NCBI GenBank assembly: GCA_910578085.1
Contig: CAJTPM010000019.1
Location: 10,999-74,998, forward strand
Reading direction: 5' to 3'
DNA: 64,000 nucleotides
Source of the DNA: an uncultured Lachnospiraceae bacterium
Lineage (GTDB): Bacteria; Bacillota; Clostridia; Lachnospirales; Lachnospiraceae
Shown piece by piece: positions 24,736 through 34,241 of this stretch. Under the pieces are notes generated by a model. It was not told the DNA's origin. It saw only the letters and a list, made by a program, of their open reading frames with translations, and searched no databases. Position 1 is the first letter of the stretch. Every line of letters begins with the position of its first letter. The position numbers were made by a program, and so were the translations under genes.

Positions 24736-26187
24736 ATGGGCGTATTGTTGGGACTGAGACCGGAACCGGTTTTTCATTATTTTGAGGAGATCTGCGGGAT
24801 TCCGCACACCTCGCATCACGAGAAGGCATTGAGCGACTATTGTGTCAGGTTTGCAAAGGAGCGGGGGTATGAGTGCATTCAGGATGAGATGGGCAATGTG
24901 ATCATTATCGCGGAGGCGACGCCCGGTTATGAGGCGGTTCCGGCGGTGATCCTGCAGGGACATCTGGACATGGTGGGCGATAAGGCGGCAGGCTGCGATA
25001 TTGATATGGAGAGGGAAGGCCCCCGGGTTTATGTGGACGGCGATTTTCTTCGGGCAGATGGGACGACGCTTGGGGCAGATAACGGCATCGCCGTGGCCTA
25101 TATGCTGGCGCTTTTGGATGCGAAGGATAACAGTATCCCCCATCCGAGGCTGGAGGTGGTGCTTACAGTGTGTGAGGAAGTGGGGCTTCTGGGTGCTTCC
25201 GCCATGGATTTTTATCCCTGTCGTGCCCGCCGCATGATCAATATTGATTCGGAGGTGGAGGGTATTCTGACGGCAGGGTGTGCCGGCGGACGGCGGTCCA
25301 GGTGTCATATTCCGGTAAAGCGTATCCTCCGAACGGGACTTCTCTGCAAACTGGAACTGGTGGGGCTATTGGGCGGTCATTCCGGGATGGAGATCGATAA
25401 GGGAAGAGCCAACGGCGCCATGCTGTTAGGGCGTTTTCTGATGCACTTGAAAGAGACCTTGTCCTATGATCTGGTGAATTTTGCGGCGGGTGCAAAGGAG
25501 AATGTGATTCCAAAGAGCGGTTCTGCGGTGCTGTTGATACCGGAGGAGGAGGAAAGCCACTTAAGAAAGGTCATGGAGAAATTTCTGGACTGTATGGAGG
25601 CGGAATACGGCAAGGCCGATCCGGATATCCGGCTGGAGCTTACGGTTGGGAAAACCGGAGAATTTCCGGTGCTTGACAGAGTGTCTCTCGGCCGGGTGTT
25701 GACTGCACTGAATCTGATGCCCAACGGCGTGCAGGCCATGAGTATGGATCTGCCGGGGTTGGTGGAGACTTCCATCAATATGGGTGTGGCGGAGCTTGTC
25801 GAGGATGAGCTGATTATCAGGCAGTCCATCCGCAGCAGTGTATCTTCCGCCAAGGAGATGATCTCGAAAAAGGTGACGCTGCTTGCAGAACAATTGGGCG
25901 GAGAGGTGGATTTTCAGGGGGATTATCCGGCCTGGCCCTATGCCAGAAACTCGAAGCTGCGGGATCTGTGCGTGGAAGTCTTTAAGAGACAGTACGGCCA
26001 TGAGCCGAAGATCGAACTGATGCACGCGGGGTTGGAATGCGGTATCATATCCGGCAAACTGGAAGGCCTCGACTGTATTTCTTTCGGGCCGAGTCAGTTT
26101 GACATTCACACGCCGAACGAGCATGTGAGCATCTCCTCAGCGGCCAGGGTGTGGGAGTATCTGAAGGCGATCCTGGCGGAGAAATAA
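24736..26187 (+). CDS. pepD: Aminoacyl-histidine dipeptidase PepD (M20 family)
   Basis: The 483-residue metallopeptidase cleaves dipeptides such as Xaa-His and other dipeptides. Zinc-site motifs are visible: LQGHLDMVGDK near residue 75, GTTLGADNGIAVAYM near 112 with the bridging Asp, TVCEEVGLLGA near 140 and a C-terminal HAGLECGIIS near 430. The dimerisation domain lies between, at about 190-390 (GLLGGHSGMEIDKGR). GAAGGAGA precedes the ATG. As the last gene of the operon, it may hydrolyse the epimerised dipeptide to free amino acids. Confidence 0.95.
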   Translation: MGVLLGLRPEPVFHYFEEICGIPHTSHHEKALSDYCVRFAKERGYECIQDEMGNVIIIAEATPGYEAVPAVILQGHLDMVGDKAAGCDIDMEREGPRVYVDGDFLRADGTTLGADNGIAVAYMLALLDAKDNSIPHPRLEVVLTVCEEVGLLGASAMDFYPCRARRMINIDSEVEGILTAGCAGGRRSRCHIPVKRILRTGLLCKLELVGLLGGHSGMEIDKGRANGAMLLGRFLMHLKETLSYDLVNFAAGAKENVIPKSGSAVLLIPEEEESHLRKVMEKFLDCMEAEYGKADPDIRLELTVGKTGEFPVLDRVSLGRVLTALNLMPNGVQAMSMDLPGLVETSINMGVAELVEDELIIRQSIRSSVSSAKEMISKKVTLLAEQLGGEVDFQGDYPAWPYARNSKLRDLCVEVFKRQYGHEPKIELMHAGLECGIISGKLEGLDCISFGPSQFDIHTPNEHVSISSAARVWEYLKAILAEK

Positions 26188-26250
26188 GGGTATAAAAAGG
26201 AACAGGACGGTATACCGGAAAAAGTATAATATTTTTAATGGTATGGTATC

Positions 26251-26286
26251 GGGGCATGCGGAAAACAATCTGCGTGCCCTGTTTTT
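26251..26286 (+). terminator. Intrinsic terminator after pepD
   Basis: GGGCATGC (26252-26259) pairs with GCGTGCCC (26272-26279), with one T-G pair, and is followed by TGTTTTT. It closes the DUF819-PepD operon, 64 bases after the stop codon. Confidence 0.7.
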
Positions 26287-26356
26287 GGAAAATGCTCGTT
26301 GATATCGGTTAAAATGTGCAGACAAACCGGTGACATATCCGGTCATTTGCAATGAT

Positions 26357-26932
26357 TTAGTCGAGATATTCCTTGTCAAATTTGCGGGTACTGTGCTGAC
26401 TGTCTTCTATCAGATGATAAATTAGATTCATTTCTATCGGTGTGGAAGAACCGGAATTCTGATCATAGTATTCTTTCAAAAGATCCAACATAAAATCATC
26501 TCTCAACATGAAAAAAATTGCCTGGAAATTGCCGGTGAATTCTTCGCAGTGATAAATGTTTTTATTCATTACGCAGAACTGGCCTGCCTTGTAGGTATAA
26601 ATCTGATTTTCTACATGATTGGTGACTTCCCCGGAGATTACATACATAATTTCAATACAGGAATGTTTGTGCAGAGAATAAGGTCTTGGAGAATAGACCA
26701 ATTTATTTTTGGTCTGCAGGGTGTGAAAAGTATTTTGCGACAGCATAAAAACATTGTAGAAGTCTTCATTTTCGTTAAAGATTTCCAAAAGGAGCATGAA
26801 AGGCACATGTATATCATGAAGCTGAAAGTCACCATCGTCTGAGATATTGACATGCAGTTTGTTGAGATCATTTGAAGAGAATGAATCGGGGGTGGAAATA
26901 TTATGATGAATAAACTGATCAAAATTAATCAT
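26357..26932 (-). pseudogene. AraC-type regulator, truncated to its cupin domain
   Basis: The 191-residue protein has an N-terminal AraC-type sensing domain: SLHKHSCIEIMYVISGEV and YTYKAGQFCVMNKNIYHCEE are classic cupin motifs with metal-type histidines. AraC regulators of this sort are about 280-300 residues with a C-terminal double helix-turn-helix. Here the frame stops after STRKFDKEYLD, and no HTH is found in the next 170 bases in any frame. GGAGG lies seven bases before the ATG at 26932. It is divergent from the GH2 gene, the usual place for its regulator. It is probably a non-functional remnant or a sensor-only form. The region is AT-rich. Confidence 0.75.
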
Positions 26933-26936
26933 ACAA

Positions 26937-26950
26937 AACCTCCGGAGGTT
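26937..26950. promoter_or_regulatory. Palindrome over the ribosome site of the AraC-type gene
   Basis: AACCTCCGGAGGTT is a perfect 14-bp palindrome that includes the GGAGG used by the minus-strand regulator gene. It can form a small hairpin hiding the ribosome site, or serve as an operator in the divergent region. Confidence 0.45.
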
Positions 26951-27075
26951 GAATTTGGTCACAGTTCATATGGCGCCAGGTATGGATTGGTCATTGATAA
27001 GCTGTTTCAAAAAATTATATGCTGATTATACCATAATATCTGGCAAGGTAAAAGTTTAAGAGAAGGGAGAACGGG

Positions 27076-29529
27076 ATGAAAAAAACGAAGTTTAATTTGG
27101 GCTGGACAGTCCATGAAGGGGGAGGCGGTTCGCTGAATCTTTTGTCGACGGTGGAGAAACTGTCAAAAGAAGTGATACTTCCCCATGATGCGTCTATCGA
27201 AAAGGAGAGAAATCCGAAAGAACCTGATGGAAGCGGGAATGGTTTTTTCAGGGAGGAAACGGTACATTACACAAAAGAGTTTGAGTTGAATCCGTCGGAC
27301 AGCGGGAAAAATGTATGGCTGGAATTTGAGGGAATCTATCAGAATTCCTTTGTGTACATAAATAATTCTTTTGCAGGGCAGTGTCCGTACGGCTACAGCA
27401 ATTTTTATGTCGATGCCACGAAATATGTGCATTTTGACCGGAAAAACAATATAAAAGTGGTGGTAAAAAACGGTGTGCCGAGCGGGCGATGGTATACGGG
27501 AGGCGGTATCTACCGGGACGTAAATCTGATGATCGCCGACAGGATGCACCTGGTGCCGGACGGCATACATCTGAAAACACTGGATCTTGAGGAGAAGTTT
27601 GCGGTGGTAGAGTCGGAGGCCGTAGTGGAATATACGGGAACAGGGACAAGAGATGTCAGGGTGGAGATCATGCTTTACGATGGAGACGGCACAGTTGTTG
27701 CGAAGGATTCGAGACCGATCACAATGGAGGAGCACACGAAGGAGGTTCTGCGCCAGAAATTATATGTGACGGATCCAAAACTCTGGGATACGGAATCTCC
27801 CCATCTTTATCATTACCATATTCAGATCAAAGAAGAGGAAACGATATTGGATGAGGAGAAAGGGACCTTCGGCATCCGAAAGCTTCAGCTGGATCCAAAA
27901 CATGGACTGCGGATCAATGGAAAGATTACCAAGCTGCGTGGCGGATGCATTCACCATGACAATGGAATCATAGGGGCGGCAGAATTTGTACATGCCGCAG
28001 AGTTCCGGATAAGGAAACTGAAAGAGGCTGGGTTTAATGCCGTCAGAAGTTCTCACTATCCGATGAGCCGAAGACTGTTGGAGGCCTGCGATAAACTGGG
28101 GATGCTGGTAATGGACGAGTTTTCGGATGTATGGACTTCCTCAAAAGTGGATTATGATTATGCGATGCACATGGCAAAATGGTGGGAACAGGATGTGATC
28201 AATCTTGTCAACAAAGATTACAATCATCCCTGTGTGATCATGTATTCCATTGGGAACGAGATCCCGGAGACCGGAAATCGATTTGATGTGAAGTGGGGAA
28301 AACTGCTGGCGGACAAGATCCGTGAGCTGGATGATAAACGGTATACGGTCAACAGTGTAAATCTGATGTTAGGCCTTGCTGAACATATGGAGGAGATCAT
28401 GGCCGGGTTTACAGGTGAAACCGTTCAGGATCGCGCTCTGGTGGATGGAACGATGGAAATCAACAGTATGATGAGCAATCTGAATGACACGATCAGAAAG
28501 TTCATCACGACTGATACGGCGGGAAGGGTGACGGAGAGCGCATTTTCACAGGTGGATATTGCAGGCTACAATTATGGAACGGCAAGATATGAAATGGAAG
28601 GGGACAGCTATCCAAACCGTGTGATCGTGGGTTCTGAAACATATCCGAAAGATTTGGATGTGAACTGGGAGTTTGTAGAGAAGAAACCGTATATAATCGG
28701 CGATTTTTTGTGGACAGCCTGGGATTATCTGGGAGAAGCGGGAATCGGAAAAGTTTCTTATGGGGAACCTGAAAAGGGTTTTTATGCATCCTACCCGTAT
28801 AAGGCGGCATATTGTGGGGATTTCAATCTGATTGGCGACAGAAGACCGGTGTCATATTGGCATGAAATTATCTGGGGATTGCGGAAAGCACCGTATTTGT
28901 CTGTACAGCCGCCAAAGTATTTCGGCATGGAACGCAGGGTTTCAAGCTGGGGAATGACGGATGCTGTGAAAAGCTGGAACTGGGAAGGATTTGAGGGAAA
29001 ACCTGTTACAGCGGAGGTGTATGCGGATGCGGATGAGGCAGAACTGTATGTAAATGGAAGGCTGATCCAGCGAAAGAAAATCGGCGAGACCAAGAAATGT
29101 GTCGCTCTGTTTGAAACGGTGTATGAACCGGGAATTTTAGAAACGATCGTCTATAAAGACGGCATGGAAGCCGGGAGAGATGCGATTGTGACAGCAAAGG
29201 AAAATGCAAAGCTTCTGGTATGTGCGGACGCCCAGACCATTCCGGCGAACGGCGAAGATATCTGCTATGTCGAGATCAGTCTGGTGGATGAGGACGGCAA
29301 TTTGAATCCGGGTACGGAGAAAGAAGTGACAGTTTCCATAGATGGACCGGGAAGGATACTGGGATTTGGGAGTGCGGCTCCTGATTCGACGGAAAACTAC
29401 TTTGACACGAAAGCAAAGTTTTATGAGGGACGCCTTCGTGCCGCAGTGCGGGGAGTCGGAGAAAGTATTGTTTTGACTTTTCAGGCGGACGGCTGTGATG
29501 AGGCGGCTGTGGAGATAGAAGCAGTATGA
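27076..29529 (+). CDS. Glycoside hydrolase family 2 enzyme (beta-galactosidase/glucuronidase-like)
   Basis: This 817-residue enzyme has a jelly-roll sugar-binding domain (about 1-165, with GGGIYRDVNL), an Ig-like domain, a TIM barrel (about 270-560) and two C-terminal beta domains. In the barrel, RGGCIHHDNG and NAVRSSHYPMSRR are seen, the acid/base Glu is in YSIGNEIPE near residue 396, and the nucleophile Glu is in VGSETYPKD near 517. There is no signal peptide, so it hydrolyses imported glycosides in the cytoplasm. The GPH transporter gene follows 43 bases later and the AraC-type gene is divergent. Galactoside versus glucuronide specificity cannot be decided. Confidence 0.92.
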   Translation: MKKTKFNLGWTVHEGGGGSLNLLSTVEKLSKEVILPHDASIEKERNPKEPDGSGNGFFREETVHYTKEFELNPSDSGKNVWLEFEGIYQNSFVYINNSFAGQCPYGYSNFYVDATKYVHFDRKNNIKVVVKNGVPSGRWYTGGGIYRDVNLMIADRMHLVPDGIHLKTLDLEEKFAVVESEAVVEYTGTGTRDVRVEIMLYDGDGTVVAKDSRPITMEEHTKEVLRQKLYVTDPKLWDTESPHLYHYHIQIKEEETILDEEKGTFGIRKLQLDPKHGLRINGKITKLRGGCIHHDNGIIGAAEFVHAAEFRIRKLKEAGFNAVRSSHYPMSRRLLEACDKLGMLVMDEFSDVWTSSKVDYDYAMHMAKWWEQDVINLVNKDYNHPCVIMYSIGNEIPETGNRFDVKWGKLLADKIRELDDKRYTVNSVNLMLGLAEHMEEIMAGFTGETVQDRALVDGTMEINSMMSNLNDTIRKFITTDTAGRVTESAFSQVDIAGYNYGTARYEMEGDSYPNRVIVGSETYPKDLDVNWEFVEKKPYIIGDFLWTAWDYLGEAGIGKVSYGEPEKGFYASYPYKAAYCGDFNLIGDRRPVSYWHEIIWGLRKAPYLSVQPPKYFGMERRVSSWGMTDAVKSWNWEGFEGKPVTAEVYADADEAELYVNGRLIQRKKIGETKKCVALFETVYEPGILETIVYKDGMEAGRDAIVTAKENAKLLVCADAQTIPANGEDICYVEISLVDEDGNLNPGTEKEVTVSIDGPGRILGFGSAAPDSTENYFDTKAKFYEGRLRAAVRGVGESIVLTFQADGCDEAAVEIEAV

Positions 29530-29572
29530 GAGGAATGATTCAACTGAAAAGAAAGAAGGAGAGAGACTTAAG

Positions 29573-30817
29573 ATGAAAAGAGAAAAGGCAAAAACGAAAA
29601 AGAACAGATTACCACATTTCCCGTCCAGATCGCTTGCATGGACCGGATATGTGACCTCCAGTGGGGTACAAAGCCTGGTGATGGGGTATCTTACATTCTA
29701 TCTGACAGAAAATGTGATGCTTTCTGCGGCAATCGTCAGCGCCATCATAGCGAGTGCAAGAGTATTCGACGGTATTTCGGATATTATTGCAGGGCTGATT
29801 ATTGATAAAACTCATACTAAGATTGGAAAAGCGCGCCCTTATTCCATTTTTACATTGCTGATGTGGCTGTTTACGGTGCTTGTTTTTTCTGTACCGGGTA
29901 CGTCCACAGCGGGGAAGGTCATATATGTCGCTGTTTTTTATAATCTGTCTGAATCCATATCCCGCACCATGCTGTATGCCTCTGAAAATGTGCATTATAA
30001 GATAAGCTTTAATTCGGAGGAGCAGCTGGATGTGGTTGGCATCACAGGGCTTATCGGGGGAATCGCCAATATGCTGGTTGCCATAGTGATTCCGCAGCTG
30101 ATTTCAAATTACGGCGTGCAAAAGAACGGCTGGACAATGATAGCGCTGGTTTTTGCCGTTCCCTGTACAGTTATGGGGATGCTGAAATTGTTTCTTTTGC
30201 CGGAGACGCAGAATGCGGGAACGACTGATACAAAGCAGAAGAATGTTCCGCTGAAGGAGATACCGGGGCTTTTGATTCACAATAAATATTTGCTGATCTT
30301 TCTTACGGCAATGTTGTGCAAGACGATCGTATTTAATATGGCGTCTTCAGCGGGAACATATTATTACACTTATATTGTCGGAGATGTGAGCGTAATGTCT
30401 ACGACAAGCGCTCTGGGGATGGTCAGTATGCTTATTATGCCTTTGATCCCTGTGGTTTCGAGAAAACTGGGAATGAAGCGTTTTATCAGTTACAGTATGC
30501 TGTTTGGCGCAGTCGGAATGGGAGTCCTCTATGCCGCACCGACTAATTTGGGGACATTGTCCCTGTACATTATCGCAAATGCTCTCGGAACGGCTCCGTT
30601 CAGTATGCTTTCTACGGTGATGTCCATCCAGTGCATGAAATATTCGGAGTGGAAAAACGGTGTCGCCATTGACGGCGTGATAGCATCCTGCAGCGGATTT
30701 GTCTCGAAAATCGGCGCGGCGCTGGGAGCGGTTATTATAGGAGCCTGCCTGACAGCCGGAGGATACTCAAAGACACTTTCGGTTCAGCCGGAATCCGCAT
30801 TTCAGATCTTTGAATAA
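29573..30817 (+). CDS. GPH-type glycoside transporter (MFS), C-terminally truncated
   Basis: The 414-residue membrane protein starts with SLAWTGYVTSSGVQS and has the family motif ARVFDGISDIIAGLIIDKTH near residue 62, then GKARPYSIF. GPH carriers import glycosides or hexuronides with a cation. Family members are usually about 450-480 residues; here the frame ends soon after AALGAVIIGACLTAGGY, which is about where the last loop and helix should begin. The last codons overlap the tail of the minus-strand ATPase remnant, so a rearrangement probably cut off the final one or two helices. It may therefore be inactive. Confidence 0.85.
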   Translation: MKREKAKTKKNRLPHFPSRSLAWTGYVTSSGVQSLVMGYLTFYLTENVMLSAAIVSAIIASARVFDGISDIIAGLIIDKTHTKIGKARPYSIFTLLMWLFTVLVFSVPGTSTAGKVIYVAVFYNLSESISRTMLYASENVHYKISFNSEEQLDVVGITGLIGGIANMLVAIVIPQLISNYGVQKNGWTMIALVFAVPCTVMGMLKLFLLPETQNAGTTDTKQKNVPLKEIPGLLIHNKYLLIFLTAMLCKTIVFNMASSAGTYYYTYIVGDVSVMSTTSALGMVSMLIMPLIPVVSRKLGMKRFISYSMLFGAVGMGVLYAAPTNLGTLSLYIIANALGTAPFSMLSTVMSIQCMKYSEWKNGVAIDGVIASCSGFVSKIGAALGAVIIGACLTAGGYSKTLSVQPESAFQIFE

Positions 30818-31673
30818 ATCTGCTGAATTCCGGTACGGTGAAATCCAGCTCAGAGTGTCTGGCGGGATATATAATGCCTTTATTGATCAGCTGAGCCCGT
30901 GTGGGAGAGATCGTTTTCACCTTTATGTCCAATTGTCTGGCAATATTTGAGATGGTGCAGGGCAGTTCGTCACATTTTACCATGGCAAATATAAATTTTT
31001 TATCACCGTCAGAACATCGTTCATATCGGACTTTAAAAAATCCCGTGTCCAATATCCTGAAAAATTCAGGAATAATATTTTCGATAGTATCCATATCAAT
31101 TATTTTATTGTTTGTACTGCCATAGGCAATCTGGCATAACTGCTGAATAAAAAAAGGATATTCCTTTGTTACGCTTATGATTTTATCAAGAGCTTCTTTT
31201 GTATAAGATGTTCCAAACTTTTTGGCCGGTTCCTCGATGGCCTTTTGGGATTGATCCTCTGTCAGGGAACCGACTTCCTTGTACAGAAAAAGCCTTTCGG
31301 AATATGATTTTTCATCGGATAGCATTTTGTATATTTTGGGTAGTCAGGCGCCTATCACCATAACGGGATATCCCAGTTGGTTGGTGCGATGCAATGCGGC
31401 GATCAAGGCTCCCAGTTCTTCTGACTTCATATATTGTATTTCATCAATAAAAAAGCAGATCGGCACTTCCGATTTATATGCGGTTTCTCCGATTGTCACA
31501 AATACTTCCGTAAGGCTTTGCGTTAGATTGATGGATTTATATAATTCTTTTTCCTGCATGGACAGAGAAAAGGTATTGTCATTGGGATCAAAGGATACAA
31601 CTAATGACTTAATTGCATCAAGCGGTTTTTGAATCAGATTTTTAAATTTTTCTTTTGTGCTTACTCTCCTCAA
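30735..31673 (-). pseudogene. AAA ATPase (archaeal-type ATPase family) remnant with internal stop
   Basis: Two in-frame pieces belong to one protein. The first (31344-31673) contains a Walker B-like ICFFIDEIQYM and ends MVIGA-stop. The second (from 31343 down) continues LPKIYKMLSDEKSYSERLF and then a C-terminal winged-helix region ending SELDFTVPEFSRFI. The family normally has VGAGLP here, so a TGA has replaced a glycine codon (probably GGA). The N-terminal Walker A region is missing: an in-frame stop lies just upstream of 31673. The C-terminus runs into the GPH transporter gene. The gene is decayed. Confidence 0.8.
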
Positions 31674-31832
31674 AAACGCTTGGGAACAGGATTGGTCAAT
31701 TGAAATACGTTAGATTACGTTCTGAAATATGCTAGACTTATATAGATTTGAAAAGGATAGAGGTGTCTGGGGGATTTAAGCAGGAATATTTGTAAAAAAT
31801 TTTCGGGTTGTAATGCTATTTTGCGTTGAACA

Positions 31833-31841
31833 TGCTATACT
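31833..31841 (+). promoter_or_regulatory. Possible extended -10 promoter for the lipoprotein gene
   Basis: TGCTATACT gives a TGn extension plus a TATACT -10 box about 110 bases before the lipoprotein start. No good -35 box is seen at 17 bp. Confidence 0.3.
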
Positions 31842-31949
31842 GATCCTGTGGAAAGTAAATGAAGAAGGCGTTGCGATATTCAGTCAGCGTTTGTCGTGTC
31901 AGAAGAACAGAGAAAACAGGAAATGTGAGGATAAAAGGAGAGCGTTGAT

Positions 31950-33320
31950 ATGAGGAAGAATCTTTATAAAACGTTGGCAGGTATTTCGCTGTGCGCCTGC
32001 ATCATGGCGTTGACAGCCTGCGGCGGCACGGGCGATGCGGCGGCGGATGATCCGGAGCAGGAGCAGACTGTCACAGTGACGGAAAAGGAGACACCTGAGG
32101 ATGCGGAAGAGACGGAGGAAGCGTCCGTGGAAGTGCAGGAGAGAGAGCTTTCGGCGGAAGAAGCGGAAGCTTTGCAGGCGGCGCAGATCAGACATTATTA
32201 CAGCGGGGTGCTCTCAGAACTTACCGCGGCGTGGCGGCTTCCCGATATGGAGGTTGACACCAGTTCCCTGGAAGGCGGATTCGGCGAGATGCGGGACAAC
32301 AGCTTTGCCGTGACGGATATCGACGGGGACGGCAGGGAGGAACTGATTATCAGCTACGCAAACGCCTCCATGGCGGGGATGTTTGAGGTGATCTACGACT
32401 ATGATCCGAAGACGGAACAGTTGCGGCAGGAATTTCTGCAATTTCCTTCCATTGCATATTTTGACAATGGTGTCATAAGTGCACAGGCATCCCACAATCA
32501 CAGCAGAGGGATGGATTTTTGGCCGATTGATCTCTACCGCTATCAGGCAGAGCAGGATGCCTATGAATGGATCGGCTATGTGGACACCTGGGGCAGGAGT
32601 TGGTCGGAGTTCTTTGATGCAGATGAAAGCAAGCCATTCCCGGAGGAGCTGGATGTTGACGGTGACGGGATCCTCTACAATATTCAGACAGGGAGTCCGG
32701 ATGCCATCTCCTATGATTACGAGGAGTACTGTCATAATAAAGCAGATTACGAAGAATGGTATCAGGAGATCATGGCGGGGGCGGATGAAATTCAGATTGA
32801 CAGAGAGCCCCTGGAGTATGTCTCCTTTGCAGATTTTACAGCGCATTATCTATCGATGTTAGCTGACTATGCAAACATCGGCCGCACGGATACGGAGACA
32901 GATCTGGGACTGCTTATTCTGAAGAATGAGGAGGAATATTTTCTAGATGCGTCGAAGAAATTGCTCACAGAATCATATGAGGTGGTGATCGAACAGCCTT
33001 ACCCTGATGGTGAGGAGTATACGGTCGGTGTGGTTGACGGCAAAGAGATTTTTTCTTTTACGGAATTAAATGCAGGTTATCTCGGATATGAGAAGGAAAA
33101 AGTGGGAGATGTGACAATTTTTGGAATTTATCCCGGTCTCAGCGTGGACGCCGCCTGGAAAAAGCTGAAAGCTTACGGTTTTTACGCTTCACCTTATGGG
33201 GAAGTGGAGAATTGTCTGATTACCGGAGAGGGGTTTGGCAATATATGCGTGACTTTTCTGGAGGAGAACGGCAGGGTGACAACGATCTCTGCGGGACCGT
33301 TTTGCGCCTTTGCAGGATGA
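31950..33320 (+). CDS. Lipoprotein of unknown function
   Basis: The 456-residue protein begins with a lipoprotein signal peptide (MRKNLYKTLAGISLCACIMA, then LTACGG; lipid Cys near residue 25). An acidic, low-complexity linker rich in Glu, Thr and Ala runs to about residue 75. The mature part has an acidic motif VTDIDGDGREELIISYA near residue 120, like the calcium-binding repeats of FG-GAP/VCBS proteins, and a second DVDGDGILYNI near 235. The last 100 residues look like a small beta-rich domain. The role outside the cell is unknown. It follows a 276-base gap with the possible promoter. Confidence 0.75.
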   Translation: MRKNLYKTLAGISLCACIMALTACGGTGDAAADDPEQEQTVTVTEKETPEDAEETEEASVEVQERELSAEEAEALQAAQIRHYYSGVLSELTAAWRLPDMEVDTSSLEGGFGEMRDNSFAVTDIDGDGREELIISYANASMAGMFEVIYDYDPKTEQLRQEFLQFPSIAYFDNGVISAQASHNHSRGMDFWPIDLYRYQAEQDAYEWIGYVDTWGRSWSEFFDADESKPFPEELDVDGDGILYNIQTGSPDAISYDYEEYCHNKADYEEWYQEIMAGADEIQIDREPLEYVSFADFTAHYLSMLADYANIGRTDTETDLGLLILKNEEEYFLDASKKLLTESYEVVIEQPYPDGEEYTVGVVDGKEIFSFTELNAGYLGYEKEKVGDVTIFGIYPGLSVDAAWKKLKAYGFYASPYGEVENCLITGEGFGNICVTFLEENGRVTTISAGPFCAFAG

Positions 33321-33381
33321 GTGCTTTACAAAAAGGCATAAATCATATAAAATAGGCATAGTAAAAAAGTAGGTGATGTCT

Positions 33382-34089
33382 ATGGAATATAAAAGAATTG
33401 ATGAAAATACGATACGCTGTATCGTCACAGAAGAGGACATGGAAAACTTTGGGCTGAATCTGGATGAGTTTTTAAGTCATTCGGGGCGGTCAGATGAGTT
33501 TTTACAGTACATAGTTTCCGAGGCGAGAGATGAACTCGGATATGAGAACGACAAAGGGATCGTCTCCATGCGTCTGGAGGTGCTGAGTGACAGGCGCATT
33601 TCCATTACTTTCGGCAACGGCAACGAAAAGCAGGTGCGGGAGCAGGTTCTGAAATATTTAAAGGAACTGGCGGAAAGTCATATTCTGCAGGAGATCGGAA
33701 GAATATTTGGGGATAGGCAGAAGGACGCGCCCGAGACACAGCAGAAGCAGGTTCCGGCGAAAAGTGTGCCGGGGGAAGCCGGAGAGCAGAAGGAACGGAA
33801 AGAGCTTTTCCGTATGTACGGTTTTGCTTCGCTGCGGGATGTCATGTCTTTTTGTCGTGCAGTGGGCCTGAAACAACCTGTAAAGAGCCATCTGTATAAA
33901 GAGAAGGAAAATTATTATCTGATCGTGGACAGATATCGGATCTCGGAATATCATTTTAATTTGCTGACGGCGGTGGCTTTTGATTACGGCAGAGTGATCG
34001 CGGAGCCGGGGCATTTGTACGATCATCTGCAGGAACATGGAGAACTTCTGATCGCTGATCGGGCGGTCGGTACTTTGAGAAAACTTTGA
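33382..34089 (+). CDS. Adaptor protein MecA-like
   Basis: The 235-residue acidic protein has the MecA layout. The N-terminal domain (MEYKRIDENTIRCIVTEEDM, then FGLNLDEFLSHSGRSDEFL) binds targets, a variable charged linker rich in Gln, Glu and Lys follows at about 110-140, and the C-terminal domain (FASLRDVMSFCRAV through LTAVAFDYGRVI) binds ClpC. MecA proteins deliver substrates such as ComK to ClpCP for degradation; in clostridia the targets are not known. AGGTG lies six bases before the ATG at 33382, preferred over nearby in-frame GTG and ATG codons. A strong terminator follows. Confidence 0.85.
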   Translation: MEYKRIDENTIRCIVTEEDMENFGLNLDEFLSHSGRSDEFLQYIVSEARDELGYENDKGIVSMRLEVLSDRRISITFGNGNEKQVREQVLKYLKELAESHILQEIGRIFGDRQKDAPETQQKQVPAKSVPGEAGEQKERKELFRMYGFASLRDVMSFCRAVGLKQPVKSHLYKEKENYYLIVDRYRISEYHFNLLTAVAFDYGRVIAEPGHLYDHLQEHGELLIADRAVGTLRKL

Positions 34090-34094
34090 TTCGG

Positions 34095-34131
34095 AAGGCG
34101 AAACAGCGAAACTACCGCTTTTCGCCTTTTT
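34095..34131 (+). terminator. Intrinsic terminator after the mecA-like gene
   Basis: AAGGCGAAA (34095-34103) pairs with TTTCGCCTT (34120-34128), and AGCG/CGCT extends the stem inside after a single bulged C. The stem ends in a T-run through 34131. It lies five bases after the stop codon. Confidence 0.85.
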
Positions 34132-34226
34132 ATGCGCAGGGGCGCCCGGAGGCAGTGTGTCAGTAGAGTTACGGGCTCCCCGTGCGGCGAGCAGAGAAAG
34201 TCTTCCCTGCCCGATTACATACGGGC
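34132..34226 (+). repeat. Dispersed intergenic repeat, copy B
   Basis: It begins ATGCGCAGG immediately after the terminator T-tract and ends GCGGCGAGCAG, GAAAG, CTGCCCGATTACATACGGG. It shares these ends and order with 18990-19088. The middle differs more. It lies between the mecA-like gene and the small zinc-finger-like membrane protein gene. Confidence 0.6.
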
Positions 34227-34241
34227 ATCCAGAGGTGCGTG

